The position numbers were made by a program, and so were the translations under genes. Below, piece after piece: positions 27,209 through 35,080 of a stretch of 36,052 nt of DNA. Position 1 is the first letter of the stretch. The number at the start of each line of letters is the position of its first letter. The notes under the pieces are model-generated. The model was not told the origin of the DNA and did not search any database. It worked only from the letters and a program-made list of their open reading frames with translations. Source of the stretch: an uncultured Gemmiger sp. (GTDB lineage: Bacteria; Bacillota; Clostridia; Oscillospirales; Ruminococcaceae); NCBI GenBank assembly GCA_944388145.1, contig CALXHQ010000026.1, forward strand, positions 1 to 36,052, read 5' to 3'.

Positions 27209-27277
27209 GCAAGTACGATGGCAATAAAACTGTGGGGTTGCTTCAATCCCGATTTTGCCAAGAAAGAGGTGTAACCT

Positions 27278-27748
27278 ATGTTTGAAGTGGATATTGAAAT
27301 GCTGAAAGAACAGGGCCTTCAGTTGGTGGATACCGCAAAGAAGACTGCGCTGGATCTGGCCGATAAAGGCAAGAATCAGTTGGAACTGCTCAATCAGCAG
27401 GCACGTCTGTCCAAGGCACAGCGCCAGCTGGGTGCACTGGTTTACAGCCTGCACAAGGCTGGCGAGGAAAACAAGCCTCTTGTGGATAAGTACATTGAGG
27501 CAATTGCCGGGATCGAGAACAATATTGAGGAGATCAAGGCCCGTATGACCCCCGCTGAACGGGAAGAAACCGAAGCCTGCGAAGAGGCACAGGCAACCGA
27601 AGAATCTGCCGAGGAAGAACCGGTTGAGGAGGAAGAAATCGAGGAGGAACCAATCCGCCCCCGTGGCGAGACCAAGGTCTGCCCGGTTTGCCATTCCGAG
27701 GTGGATGCCGAGGCACTGTTCTGCAACCATTGCGGTGCCCAGCTGTGA
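27278..27748 (+). CDS. coiled-coil zinc-ribbon protein, function unknown
   Basis: 156 residues: a helical, coiled-coil-prone N-terminal part (1-95), a strongly acidic Glu-rich linker (about 96-127) and a C-terminal zinc ribbon with Cys135, Cys138, Cys149 and Cys152 (CPVC...CNHC). It has no signal peptide or membrane segment. AAAGAGGTG precedes the ATG. Its stop overlaps the mazG start codon (GTGA), so the two are co-translated. No enzyme motif is visible; a binding or scaffolding role is possible but unproven. Confidence 0.85.
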   Translation: MFEVDIEMLKEQGLQLVDTAKKTALDLADKGKNQLELLNQQARLSKAQRQLGALVYSLHKAGEENKPLVDKYIEAIAGIENNIEEIKARMTPAEREETEACEEAQATEESAEEEPVEEEEIEEEPIRPRGETKVCPVCHSEVDAEALFCNHCGAQL

Positions 27749-28443
27749 TAGACTTCATCAGAAAAGAGCACTATACAGCCGATGATCTGGTGATGATTCT
27801 CCAGATTTTGCGTGATCCCCAAAACGGATGTCCCTGGGACAAAGTCCAGACGCATATGTCCATCCGCATGAACTTTCTGGAGGAGGCATATGAGGCCGTG
27901 GACGCTCTGGATGCTGGCGATCCGGAACTTCTCTGTGAGGAGCTGGGCGACGTTCTGATGCAGGTGGCGTTCCATGCTGAAATGGAACAGGAAACCGGAA
28001 ATTTCACCTGGCAGGATGTATGTGATGGTGTGTGCCGAAAGCTTATTTACCGTCACCCGCACATTTTTGGCGCCACGCCCGGCACGGAAGGCATAAATGA
28101 TTGGGATTCGCTCAAAAATAAGGAAAAGGGTCGGGTGACCCTGGCGGATGAACTGAATAGTGTCCCAAGGGCGATGCCCGCCCTGATGCGAGCCGCCAAA
28201 CTGCAAAAACGGGCAGATCGCTGCTTGGGCAGTCAGCCGGTAGACTGCAATACCATGGAAGCGGCGATCCGGCAGTTGAGCGTACCGGACCCCGATCCCC
28301 GTGATGCAGAGCAGGCATTGGGCCGGCTGTTGTTTGAGACAGTACGCCTGGCCCGTGCCGCCGGGCTTGACCCGGAACAGGCACTTGAGCGCTACAACCT
28401 TCAGTTTGTTCAGGAGCATTGCGGCTTGGACAACACCGACTGA
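27745..28443 (+). CDS. mazG: nucleoside triphosphate pyrophosphohydrolase MazG
   Basis: Hydrolyses (d)NTPs to the monophosphates. 232 residues from a GTG overlapping the preceding stop by 4 bp. The N-terminal MazG domain is complete: CPWDKVQTHMSI, then EEAYEAVDALD and EELGDVLMQVAFHA supply the acidic magnesium ligands. The second MazG-like half (about 140-232) is shortened and lacks the Glu-Glu pair (ALGRLLFETVRLARAAGLDP stands where EELGDLLF is usual), so only the first half is likely catalytic. It stands where yabN (mazG) stands in the mazG-rqcP-yabP-yabQ-divIC order of Firmicutes. Confidence 0.92.
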   Translation: MIDFIRKEHYTADDLVMILQILRDPQNGCPWDKVQTHMSIRMNFLEEAYEAVDALDAGDPELLCEELGDVLMQVAFHAEMEQETGNFTWQDVCDGVCRKLIYRHPHIFGATPGTEGINDWDSLKNKEKGRVTLADELNSVPRAMPALMRAAKLQKRADRCLGSQPVDCNTMEAAIRQLSVPDPDPRDAEQALGRLLFETVRLARAAGLDPEQALERYNLQFVQEHCGLDNTD

Positions 28444-28559
28444 ATCGGACGCATAGGGTGCCAAACAAATCGTACCAGTCAAAAAGCAAAACCTGCGGCT
28501 CGGTATCTGCGCCGCTGTGATGACTTTTTGCAGATAAATTACTTGGAGGTATAAAAAAC

Positions 28560-28832
28560 ATGACCAAAGTAGAACTGATTGCCGCGGTTGCCGCAGATGC
28601 CGGCCTGACCAAGAAGGATGCTGAAAAGGCAGTCAACAGTGTTGTCAACGCCATCACCGAGGCACTGAAGCAGGGCGACAAGGTTTCGCTGGTCGGCTTC
28701 GGCACCTTTGAGGTGCGCGAGCGCCCTGAGCGCAAAGGCCGCAATCCTCAGACCAAACAGGAAATCGTCATTCCTGCTTCCAAGCTGCCTGCTTTCAAGG
28801 CTGGCAAGGCACTGAAGGACTCGGTTCAGTAA
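28560..28832 (+). CDS. hup: DNA-binding protein HU
   Basis: A 90-residue histone-like protein that bends and compacts DNA as a dimer. The family signature [18 protein letters not shown] and the DNA-clasping beta-arm are present. TTGGAGG precedes the ATG. The 116-bp gap after mazG shows a small GCGGC/GCCGC hairpin but no clear promoter. A strong terminator follows, so it is probably a separate, highly expressed unit. Confidence 0.97.
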   Translation: MTKVELIAAVAADAGLTKKDAEKAVNSVVNAITEALKQGDKVSLVGFGTFEVRERPERKGRNPQTKQEIVIPASKLPAFKAGKALKDSVQ

Positions 28833-28840
28833 CACACCTA

Positions 28841-28905
28841 CCGCAGCAGTCAATGCTGCGGTCTGCCCGCCGCTTTTGCGATGCAAGGCGGCGGGCATTT
28901 TATTT
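28841..28905 (+). terminator. double-hairpin terminator after hup
   Basis: Stem CCGCAGCA/TGCTGCGG (28841-28861), then the stronger stem GCCCGCCGC (28865-28873) / GCGGCGGGC (28888-28896) followed by ATTTTATTT. The second hairpin is the likely terminator. Confidence 0.85.
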
Positions 28906-28927
28906 ACTGTCTAATAAGGAGGAACCC

Positions 28928-29173
28928 ATGCGTCTGGATAAGTATCTGAAAGTCAGCCGCCTGATTAAGCGGCGTACGCTGGCAAACGATGTGGCGGATG
29001 CCGGCCGGGTCATCGTCAACGGAAAAACCGCCAAGGCCAGCTATGCGGTAAAGGTTGGCGATGAGATTGAAATTACATTCGGCAACAATCCTGTCAAGGT
29101 CAGGGTGCTTTCGGTGGACGAACCGCGGGGAAAGGATGTTGCCCGGGAGCTTTACGAGGTCCTTCCCCTGTAA
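28928..29173 (+). CDS. rqcP: S4-domain RNA-binding protein RqcP
   Basis: 81 residues, essentially one S4 domain (MRLDKYLKVSRLIKRRTLAN...AGRVIVNGKTAKASYAVKVGDEIEI). In Firmicutes this YabO-type protein works with RqcH in alanine tailing of stalled nascent chains on the 50S subunit. AAGGAGG lies 5 nt before the ATG. The order with mazG upstream and yabP downstream matches the B. subtilis yabN-yabO-yabP region. Confidence 0.92.
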   Translation: MRLDKYLKVSRLIKRRTLANDVADAGRVIVNGKTAKASYAVKVGDEIEITFGNNPVKVRVLSVDEPRGKDVARELYEVLPL

Positions 29174-29180
29174 GAGGTAC

Positions 29181-29208
29181 ATATTTCCGCGTTGCTGTGC
29201 ATATAGAT
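29181..29208 (+). promoter_or_regulatory. possible sigma-E-like promoter upstream of yabP
   Basis: ATATT (29181-29185), a 14-bp spacer and CATATAGAT (29200-29208) resemble the sporulation sigma-E layout (ATATT - N13-15 - CATACAAT), though the -10 matches only partly. In B. subtilis yabP and yabQ are sigma-E genes. This is a by-eye match. Confidence 0.3.
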
Positions 29209-29288
29209 GAAACTGTACCAGGCACCGAAAACTCCGGTACTTGTGTTTCAGGCTTACATCTGATGCCAGAAGGGAAGGTGGCTACCCC

Positions 29289-29588
29289 ATGCAGGGCAAA
29301 AAGACCGAAGTGTCACCGGTGGAGTTACCGGCCCAGACCCACATCATCACGTTGGAAAATCGCCATACCCTGACGGCAACCGGTGTAACCCGCATTGTCA
29401 GCTGTGATGACACAGGTGCTGCATTGGATACTGCCCAAGGGCGCCTGACCATCGGTGGCCAGGACATCCAGGTGGGGGAGCTTTCAGTGCGCACCGGGGA
29501 GGTTCGCCTGACTGGAACAATCGAGTTTTTGCAGTATACCGAAAATCGAGAAAGTGCGGGCGGCCTGTTCAGGCGCCTGTTTGGGTGA
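29289..29588 (+). CDS. yabP: YabP-type spore-coat assembly family protein
   Basis: 99 residues with the YabP pattern HIITLENRHTLTATGVTRIVSCDD, then GRLTIGGQDIQVGELSVRTGEVRLTGTIEFLQY. In spore formers this protein is made in the mother cell and is needed for spore assembly. The ATG at 29289 has AAGGGAAGGTGG upstream. It is followed by a YabQ-like gene 6 bp downstream, as in the conserved pair. Confidence 0.85.
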   Translation: MQGKKTEVSPVELPAQTHIITLENRHTLTATGVTRIVSCDDTGAALDTAQGRLTIGGQDIQVGELSVRTGEVRLTGTIEFLQYTENRESAGGLFRRLFG

Positions 29589-29594
29589 TCGCCC

Positions 29595-30071
29595 GTGGCC
29601 GCAGCTCCGCCATTGTGGGCGGTTTGGACGGATGTGCTCTGGTGCCTTGGCCTGGGGCTTCTGCTAGCGGGCATTCGCAGCCTTGCTGGCCTTCTTTTGG
29701 GCGAAAGCCGCTTGATCTGTGCGGCGCTGGACCTGCTGGCGTTTGTCGCTGCTGCCGTGGCGGTGTGCGGGTTTGCCGCCGGGCTGTCTGCCAGTGGGGT
29801 GGTGCGGTGGTATATGCCGGCGGCCATGGCGCTGGGCGCCTTTGGTTGGCAGCAAACAGTGTTCCCCGTGCTGCGGCACCTGTGCACGAACTGCGTGCAT
29901 ATTGCTGTACTACCGCTTTGCTGGATGGAAAACACAGTGTTATTGCCGATCATCTGTCGGATCCGAACTGCCGCTGTCTCACTCCTGCAACGAAAATTCG
30001 CAGGAAAACGGCAAAAAAAGCAAAAAAAAGAGCAAATTAAGCTTGCAAAAACGGCGGAGGGTATTATATAA
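29595..30071 (+). CDS. yabQ: YabQ-like membrane protein
   Basis: 158 residues from a GTG 6 bp after yabP. It has three to four hydrophobic segments (about 10-30, 38-60, 68-88, and possibly about 95-110), a further weakly hydrophobic part and a Lys-rich tail (GKRQKKQKKEQ). Size, topology and position between yabP and divIC identify it as YabQ; sequence conservation in this family is low. An overlapping frame (29585-30040) encodes a low-complexity Cys/Arg-rich peptide and was not chosen. The gene's last bases contain the divIC promoter. Confidence 0.7.
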   Translation: MAAAPPLWAVWTDVLWCLGLGLLLAGIRSLAGLLLGESRLICAALDLLAFVAAAVAVCGFAAGLSASGVVRWYMPAAMALGAFGWQQTVFPVLRHLCTNCVHIAVLPLCWMENTVLLPIICRIRTAAVSLLQRKFAGKRQKKQKKEQIKLAKTAEGII

Positions 30072-30072
30072 T
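30043..30072 (+). promoter_or_regulatory. divIC promoter inside the end of yabQ
   Basis: TTGCAA (30043-30048), an 18-bp spacer, TATAAT (30067-30072). It allows divIC and the S1 gene to be expressed independently of yabPQ. Confidence 0.65.
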
Positions 30073-30137
30073 TAAACATACGCAAGCGTAGCCATACGCG
30101 TGCCGCCAACGGCAGGAAAGGAGGTCTGAGCCCGGCA

Positions 30138-30419
30138 ATGAAACATCACAAAGTTATACCAAAATGGGTGGGCCCAGTGATTATCGCTGCCCTTTGCGGA
30201 TACCTGTTTATCAATGTTCTTCAGTGCCAGATGACGATCAGCACCAAGCGTCAGGAACTTGCTGCGATTGAAACGGAGCTGTCCGAGCAGCAGGCTCAGA
30301 ACGAGGAACTGTCTCGCTCGCTTTCCGATGGTGAGGATGCAATCATTGAGCGCATTGCCCGTGAACAGGGTTATGCACGCCCAAATGAGCGTATTTTTTA
30401 CGACGTCGGCGGTAAGTAA
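30138..30419 (+). CDS. divIC: septum formation initiator, DivIC/FtsB family
   Basis: A 93-residue bitopic divisome protein: a short cytoplasmic N-terminus, TM (about 10-28), a coiled coil (about 32-63, ELAAIETELSEQQAQNEELS) and a conserved end (IERIAREQGYARPNERIFYDV). It partners FtsL/DivIB in septum assembly. AAAGGAGG lies 13 nt before the ATG. It sits in the usual place after yabQ and before the S1 protein. Confidence 0.9.
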   Translation: MKHHKVIPKWVGPVIIAALCGYLFINVLQCQMTISTKRQELAAIETELSEQQAQNEELSRSLSDGEDAIIERIAREQGYARPNERIFYDVGGK

Positions 30420-30425
30420 ACCGCA

Positions 30426-30453
30426 TCAGCCAGCACATTGCGGAGCTGGCTGA
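30426..30453 (+). other. stem-loop between divIC and the S1 gene
   Basis: A perfect 9-bp stem TCAGCCAGC/GCTGGCTGA with a 10-nt loop and no T-run, so it is not a standard terminator. It may protect or separate the two messages. Confidence 0.5.
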
Positions 30454-30481
30454 ACAAACAGAGAAAAAGGGGTATCACAGT

Positions 30482-30988
30482 TTGGCATTTCAGGTAGGGG
30501 ACATCGTCGAAGGAAAAATTACCGGCATCAAACCGTTTGGCGCTTTTGTGACGCTGCCGGATCACAAGAATGGCCTTGTCCACATCTCGGAGGTTTCGTA
30601 CGAGTTTGTTCAGGACCTGTCCACTGTTTTGTCTGAGGGACAGACAGTACAGGTAAAGGTTATGAATATTGCCCCGGACGGCAAGATCGCGCTGTCGATT
30701 AAGCGCACACAGCCTGCGCCGGAGCGCAGCAGCCGTCCGCCGCGGCGCGAGCATGGCGGCCAGGGGCAGCACACCGCGCACCAGGGCGGCGGCAATCCTC
30801 GCGGTCAGCGACCTCCCCGCAAAGAACCCGCACCCCGCGTGTGGCAGCCCAAACCGGTGCAGCCCAAAGGGGATATGAGCTTTGAGGATATGATGTCCCG
30901 CTTTAAGTCTCAGAGTGAGGAGAAAATCGCGGATCTCAAGCGTGTTACGGAAAATCGCCGCGGTGGATACTCCCGTCGTCGGGGTTGA
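30482..30988 (+). CDS. S1-domain RNA-binding protein (YabR type)
   Basis: 168 residues. A single S1 domain (about 3-72: GDIVEGKITGIKPFGAFVTL...GLVHISEVS...KIALSIKRT) is followed by a long Pro/Arg/Gly/Gln-rich disordered linker and a short helical end (FEDMMSRFKSQSEEKIADLKR) common in this family. The start is a TTG with AAAAAGGGG upstream; the family normally starts just before this position. It probably binds RNA or ribosomes. It is co-transcribed with divIC. Confidence 0.87.
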   Translation: MAFQVGDIVEGKITGIKPFGAFVTLPDHKNGLVHISEVSYEFVQDLSTVLSEGQTVQVKVMNIAPDGKIALSIKRTQPAPERSSRPPRREHGGQGQHTAHQGGGNPRGQRPPRKEPAPRVWQPKPVQPKGDMSFEDMMSRFKSQSEEKIADLKRVTENRRGGYSRRRG

Positions 30989-31030
30989 GATCCCTGTGGA
31001 TGGTTTGTACAGCAAACGATAGGTAAATGA

Positions 31031-31071
31031 AAGGCTCTGTCAAGGCAGCTGTGTCGGCGCAGGGCCTTTTT
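31031..31071 (+). terminator. terminator of the divIC-S1 unit
   Basis: AAGGCTCTG (31031-31039) pairs with CAGGGCCTT (31060-31068), and a T5 run (31067-31071) overlaps the 3' arm. Confidence 0.7.
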
Positions 31072-31119
31072 GCCTTGTCTGGGCACAAAATTGAGAATGA
31101 AATTCAGAAAGGACAAGCT

Positions 31120-32298
31120 ATGCCCCAACATTATACCTTGGTTGCCCCCTGTTTTTTTGGAACGGAATCCACCCTGGCGTTTGAGGTACGCCGGCTGGGT
31201 GCGGAAAACGTTAAGGTCACGGATGGGCGTGTCACCTTTGAGGGCGGTCCCACCATCATCGCTGCAGCAAATCTGAACCTGCGCACTGCTGAACGGGTTC
31301 TGCTATTGCTGGGCACAGCCCGTGTCACTACCTTCGATGAACTGTTTGATGCGGTGTACGACATTGCCTGGGAGGAGCTGCTCCCGCCGGATGCCGAGTT
31401 CCCCGTCAAAGGGTCCAGTCTGTCCAGCCAACTGTCCAGTGTGCCTGCCTGCCAGAGCATCGTCAAGAAGGCCGTGGTCAAGCGCTTGATGGCAGGGCAT
31501 CATGTTTCCGCTTTGCCTGAAACAGGAGCCCTGTATAAGCTGCGTTTTGCCCTGCGTAAGGACGTGGTCGAGATTTATCTGGACACTTCCGGCGATGGTC
31601 TGCATAAGCGCGGCTATCGCCGCAATGCCACATTGGCGCCCATCAAAGAAACGCTCGCTGCCGCAATTGCCGACCTTGGCCATGTGCGGCGTGACACCAC
31701 CGTGCAGGACCCGTTCTGCGGTTCCGGCACCTTGGTGATCGAGGCTGCTCAAAAGGCGCTGAACATTGCACCGGGGCTGCATCGCCGTTTTGCAGCAGAA
31801 GCGTTCCAATTTTTGCCCCGCTCTGTCTGGGCGGAGGAGCGCGCCAAGGCGATTGCCGCTGCCCGGCCAGATGCGGCGTTTGAGGGGGTTGGCTATGACA
31901 TCGACCCTGCCGCCGTTGCGCTGGCCAACGCCAATGCAAGGCTGGCTGGCGTGGGGGATCGCTGCCGGTTTCAAGTTGCAGACGTAAAGAATTTTGCTGC
32001 ACAGAAGGACGCTATTGTGCTGACTAACCCCCCTTATGGAGAACGCCTGGGCGATGCGGAAGAAGCTGCCAAACTGGCAGGCACCTTGGGTGAGGTCTGG
32101 CGTGCACAGCAGGGGGCAGGCCTTTATGTCATCACAGCGGATGCCGCCTTTGAGACACATTTTGGCCAGCGTGCAGTTAAGCGACGCAAGATCTATAACG
32201 GCATGATCCCCTGCCAGCTGTATATGTATTTTACGCCGCGGGCGGGAAGAAACTCGTCCAAGCAGCCCTCGGACAAAGCCCGCGGCTTTCACCGATAA
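31120..32298 (+). CDS. THUMP-domain class I rRNA methyltransferase (RlmL/YpsC type)
   Basis: 392 residues. An N-terminal ferredoxin-like and THUMP RNA-binding part (about 1-160) is followed by a Rossmann methyltransferase with the SAM motif DPFCGSGTLVIEAA and the catalytic TNPPYGERL, characteristic of N2-guanine methylation of 23S rRNA. The ATG at 31120 (AAAGGAC upstream) is chosen; an open frame from 31027 runs through the preceding terminator and is not real. The NYN gene follows 12 bp later. Confidence 0.92.
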   Translation: MPQHYTLVAPCFFGTESTLAFEVRRLGAENVKVTDGRVTFEGGPTIIAAANLNLRTAERVLLLLGTARVTTFDELFDAVYDIAWEELLPPDAEFPVKGSSLSSQLSSVPACQSIVKKAVVKRLMAGHHVSALPETGALYKLRFALRKDVVEIYLDTSGDGLHKRGYRRNATLAPIKETLAAAIADLGHVRRDTTVQDPFCGSGTLVIEAAQKALNIAPGLHRRFAAEAFQFLPRSVWAEERAKAIAAARPDAAFEGVGYDIDPAAVALANANARLAGVGDRCRFQVADVKNFAAQKDAIVLTNPPYGERLGDAEEAAKLAGTLGEVWRAQQGAGLYVITADAAFETHFGQRAVKRRKIYNGMIPCQLYMYFTPRAGRNSSKQPSDKARGFHR

Positions 32299-32310
32299 AA
32301 GGAGATCGCA

Positions 32311-33147
32311 ATGGAAGATTTGAAACTCGCGGTGTTGATCGACGCGGATAACATATCGCCCAAATATGTCAAGGTGATCCTGGATGAAGCGGCTTCCTTC
32401 GGCGTGGCTGCCTGTAAACGCATCTATGGTGACTGGAGCGATGTTCGCCTGAAAAGCTGGAAGGATGCCTTGCTGAACAATTCCATCATCCCCATTCAGC
32501 AGTACAGCTACACCACCGGCAAGAATGCCACTGACTCTGCCATGATTATTGACGCCATGGACCTGCTGTACTCGGGGAATTTGGACGGGTTCTGCATTGT
32601 CTCATCGGACAGTGATTTCACCCGCCTTGCGGCGCGCCTGCGCGAAGCGGGAAAACTTGTGATTGGCATGGGGGAAAGCAAGGCGCTGGGGCCTTTTGTC
32701 AAGGCTTGTGATCAATTTAAGTATCTGGACCTGATTCTGGACAGCAACAATGCAGAGCCGGCTGCTGAGGATCCGCTGCCGGACAATACCGGTTCGTCAG
32801 CGGTCAACGACGATACAGCTACCAATCGGGATTCGATTGAGCGGCTGGTTCGCGGCATGATCGACGAGATGGATGACGGCACCGGCTGGGTGCGTACCAG
32901 CCGCATTGGAGACCAGTTGATCAAACGCTATCCGGATTTTGATGTGCGCAATTTTGGCAGCAAGAGCCTGAACAAATTTCTGGCCTCTCTGCCTGGTATG
33001 GAGGTTGAGGAGCGACTGTTGGCGAATGGCAACCCGATCCAGTTTGTTCGCATTCAACCAAAGCCCGCCCCCAAAAAGGCGTCCCGCAAGGTTGCAGCCC
33101 GCGCTGGCGGGAAAAAACGTGCGGTTCGCAAGAAACAGAATGGATAA
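32311..33147 (+). CDS. NYN (PIN-like) ribonuclease-type protein with OST-HTH/LOTUS domain
   Basis: 278 residues. The N-terminal NYN domain (1-145) carries the acidic residues of LIDADNI (Asp11, Asp13), ATDSAMIIDAMDLL and SSDSDF, typical of a metal-dependent RNase fold. A helical OST-HTH/LOTUS-like RNA-binding domain follows (about 172-250: IERLVRGMIDEM...GWVRTSRIGDQLIKRYPDF). The Lys/Arg-rich tail (about 252-278) should bind nucleic acid. AAAGGAGAT precedes the ATG. It is coupled to the rRNA methyltransferase gene, so a role in RNA processing or quality control is plausible. Confidence 0.88.
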   Translation: MEDLKLAVLIDADNISPKYVKVILDEAASFGVAACKRIYGDWSDVRLKSWKDALLNNSIIPIQQYSYTTGKNATDSAMIIDAMDLLYSGNLDGFCIVSSDSDFTRLAARLREAGKLVIGMGESKALGPFVKACDQFKYLDLILDSNNAEPAAEDPLPDNTGSSAVNDDTATNRDSIERLVRGMIDEMDDGTGWVRTSRIGDQLIKRYPDFDVRNFGSKSLNKFLASLPGMEVEERLLANGNPIQFVRIQPKPAPKKASRKVAARAGGKKRAVRKKQNG

Positions 33148-33173
33148 CTGTTTCGCAGTGATACCCCAATCGG

Positions 33174-33204
33174 AAAGAGGCACAGAGTGATTCTGTGCCT
33201 CTTT
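33174..33204 (+). terminator. terminator after the NYN gene
   Basis: A perfect 13-bp stem (AAAGAGGCACAGA / TCTGTGCCTCTTT) with a 5-nt loop (33187-33191). The T-run is only three, so termination may be partial. The 33205-33327 stretch shows no gene. Confidence 0.7.
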
Positions 33205-33327
33205 GTGCTCGGCGAGGAATCAGGCGTCTTTGCACAGAGCACAGTCTGCGCGTGAATTCTCCGCCAAATTGCATAAAGCCCGCATGGTGTTGCCGCATTG
33301 CAGCGACCAAAATGGCTAAAATTTCCG

Positions 33328-33358
33328 TTGAACCTTGCGAAATAAACCAAAGTATAGT
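33328..33358 (+). promoter_or_regulatory. probable promoter of the amino-acid ABC operon
   Basis: TTGAAC (33328-33333), a 19-bp spacer, TATAGT (33353-33358). The -10 lies in the 12-bp palindrome TATAGTACTATA (33353-33364), a possible repressor site. The ATG is 77 bp downstream. Confidence 0.45.
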
Positions 33359-33434
33359 ACTATAAATAAGTATTACCGGTTTAATGTGCAAAAGTGTCTG
33401 GTGACCGGTAACACCAAGAGGAGGAGAATGCAAT

Positions 33435-34286
33435 ATGAAACGTATCATCAGTATGGCTCTAACCGCGGCCCTGGCGCTGAGCCTGGCTGCCTGCGGCGGT
33501 ACGACAAGCGCGGCACCATCGGGCAGCACTTCATCCACATCCGCGACCTCCGAGGCCGCGAGTGCAGATCCTGCCGAGGAGGACAGCGACCTGGCCAAAA
33601 TTCAGTCTAGCGGCGTGATGCACATCGGAATCACTCTCTATGAGCCAATGAATTACTATGACGAGAACGGTGAGCTCACCGGCTTTGATACCGAATTGGC
33701 CAAGGCGGTTTGCGAGAAGCTGGGCGTGGAACCGGATTTTCAGGAGATCAACTGGGATACCAAGATTGTTGAGCTGGATGCCGGCAGCATTGACTGCATT
33801 TGGAACGGCATGACACTGACCGATGATATCCTGGCTACCACGTCTTGCACGGAACCCTACGCCAAAAATGCACAGGTCATCGTGATGAAGAAAGATGCTG
33901 CATACAGCAGTACCGCCGATTTGGCCGGTGCGGTCATCACTGCCGAGGCAGGTTCTGCCGGTGAAGCGGCAATCCAGGGCGATGATTCTCTTTCTCAGGC
34001 CGAGTACGTTTCCAAGACGGTGCAGACCGAATGCCTGATGGAGGTGGAGGCCGGCACCGCAGATGCCGCTGTTTTGGACCTGACCCTGGCCAGCGCCATG
34101 ATCGGTGAGGGAACCGATTATGATGATCTGGAGATCAAGGATGAACTGAATGTGGAAGAATACGGCGTCGCGTTCCGTCAGGGCAGCGATGCTGCGGCTG
34201 CCGTCAATGCGGCTTTTGACGCGCTGCGTCAGGACGGCACCATGCAGGAGTTGGCTGACAAGTATAATCTGGAACTGGCAGACTGA
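33435..34286 (+). CDS. polar amino-acid ABC transporter substrate-binding lipoprotein
   Basis: 283 residues. The signal peptide ends at lipobox LAAC (Cys20), followed by a Ser/Thr/Ala linker (21-52) and a type-3 solute-binding fold (LAKIQSSGVMHIGITLYEPMNYYDENGELTGFDTELAKAV pattern, then VELDAGSIDCIWNGMTLTDD). It binds an amino acid such as cystine, glutamine or arginine outside the membrane; the exact ligand cannot be read. AGAGGAGGAG precedes the ATG. It is first of three genes with its permease and ATPase. Confidence 0.92.
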   Translation: MKRIISMALTAALALSLAACGGTTSAAPSGSTSSTSATSEAASADPAEEDSDLAKIQSSGVMHIGITLYEPMNYYDENGELTGFDTELAKAVCEKLGVEPDFQEINWDTKIVELDAGSIDCIWNGMTLTDDILATTSCTEPYAKNAQVIVMKKDAAYSSTADLAGAVITAEAGSAGEAAIQGDDSLSQAEYVSKTVQTECLMEVEAGTADAAVLDLTLASAMIGEGTDYDDLEIKDELNVEEYGVAFRQGSDAAAAVNAAFDALRQDGTMQELADKYNLELAD

Positions 34287-34299
34287 TCCCAAAAGATGC

Positions 34300-34343
34300 A
34301 GCAGCACCCGCACATTGCACTTATCCGGCAGTGTGCGGGCTGC
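34300..34343 (+). terminator. attenuator-like hairpin between binding protein and permease genes
   Basis: CCCGCACA (34307-34314) pairs with TGTGCGGG (34332-34339), extended by GCAG/CTGC outside and TGC/GCA inside, followed by CTTGTT. Such hairpins typically lower permease and ATPase message relative to the binding protein. Confidence 0.6.
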
Positions 34344-34406
34344 CTTGTTACAGGCATACAATTGGGCACGATGTGCCGGGACTACCGGCAGGAAAGTGGG
34401 AATAAC

Positions 34407-35066
34407 ATGAGTGAAGCCATGGTGATTTGGAGCCGCCTGACAGAAAGCTTTTGTCTGAATGTCGAACTGTTTGCTCTGACGTTGGTCTTTGCGTTGCCAC
34501 TGGGATTGCTGGTGGCATTTGGCTCCATGAGCCGGTTCGCACCGCTGCGCGCTGTGGTACGAACATTTGTCTGGGTTATCCGCGGAACGCCATTAATGCT
34601 GCAGATCATCGTCATTTATCTTGGACCCGGCTTGTTGGGGTGGGGAACCCCGTGGCCGGCCGGAAGCCTTGGCCGCCTGACTGCTGCGGTTGTGGCGTTC
34701 GTCATCAACTACGCCTGTTACTTTTCCGAGATCTACCGCGGTGGTATTGAAAGTGTGCCCCGCGGCCAAACCGAGGCTGGGCAGGTGCTGGGTATGACCC
34801 GCCCGCAGATTTTTTTCCGGGTGACGCTGCTTCAGGTAATTAAGCGCATTTTGCCTCCCATGGGCAATGAGGTTATCACTCTTGTCAAGGATACTTCTCT
34901 GGCCAACATCATCTCCTGCAAGGAGGTCATTATGATGGCCAAAGAATACAGTGCCAAGGGATTGATTTGGCCGTTGTTTTCCACCGCCATCTTTTTCCTG
35001 GTTTTTGTTGGTGTTCTGACCATTGTCTTCGGCGCGCTGGAAAAGAAGCTGGATTATTTCAAATAA
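34407..35066 (+). CDS. polar amino-acid ABC transporter permease (HisM/GlnP type)
   Basis: 219 residues with about five TM segments, the start 'SFCLNVELFALTLVFALPLGLL', the FVWVIRGTPLMLQ family motif and the EAA loop PRGQTEAGQVLGMTRPQIFFR. The ATG at 34407 is chosen (AGGAAAGTGGG upstream); an open frame from 34296 runs through the intergenic hairpin. It probably acts as a homodimer because only one permease is present. Confidence 0.92.
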   Translation: MSEAMVIWSRLTESFCLNVELFALTLVFALPLGLLVAFGSMSRFAPLRAVVRTFVWVIRGTPLMLQIIVIYLGPGLLGWGTPWPAGSLGRLTAAVVAFVINYACYFSEIYRGGIESVPRGQTEAGQVLGMTRPQIFFRVTLLQVIKRILPPMGNEVITLVKDTSLANIISCKEVIMMAKEYSAKGLIWPLFSTAIFFLVFVGVLTIVFGALEKKLDYFK

Positions 35067-35080
35067 CAGGAGGGGCTACC

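Noticed and set aside
27442-28482. 346-residue antisense open frame opposite the zinc-ribbon gene and mazG
   Set aside because: Both sense genes have family motifs and coupled starts; the antisense product has none.
31027-31119. N-terminal extension of the rRNA methyltransferase
   Set aside because: It would read through an intrinsic terminator; the family start and a ribosome-binding site are at 31120.
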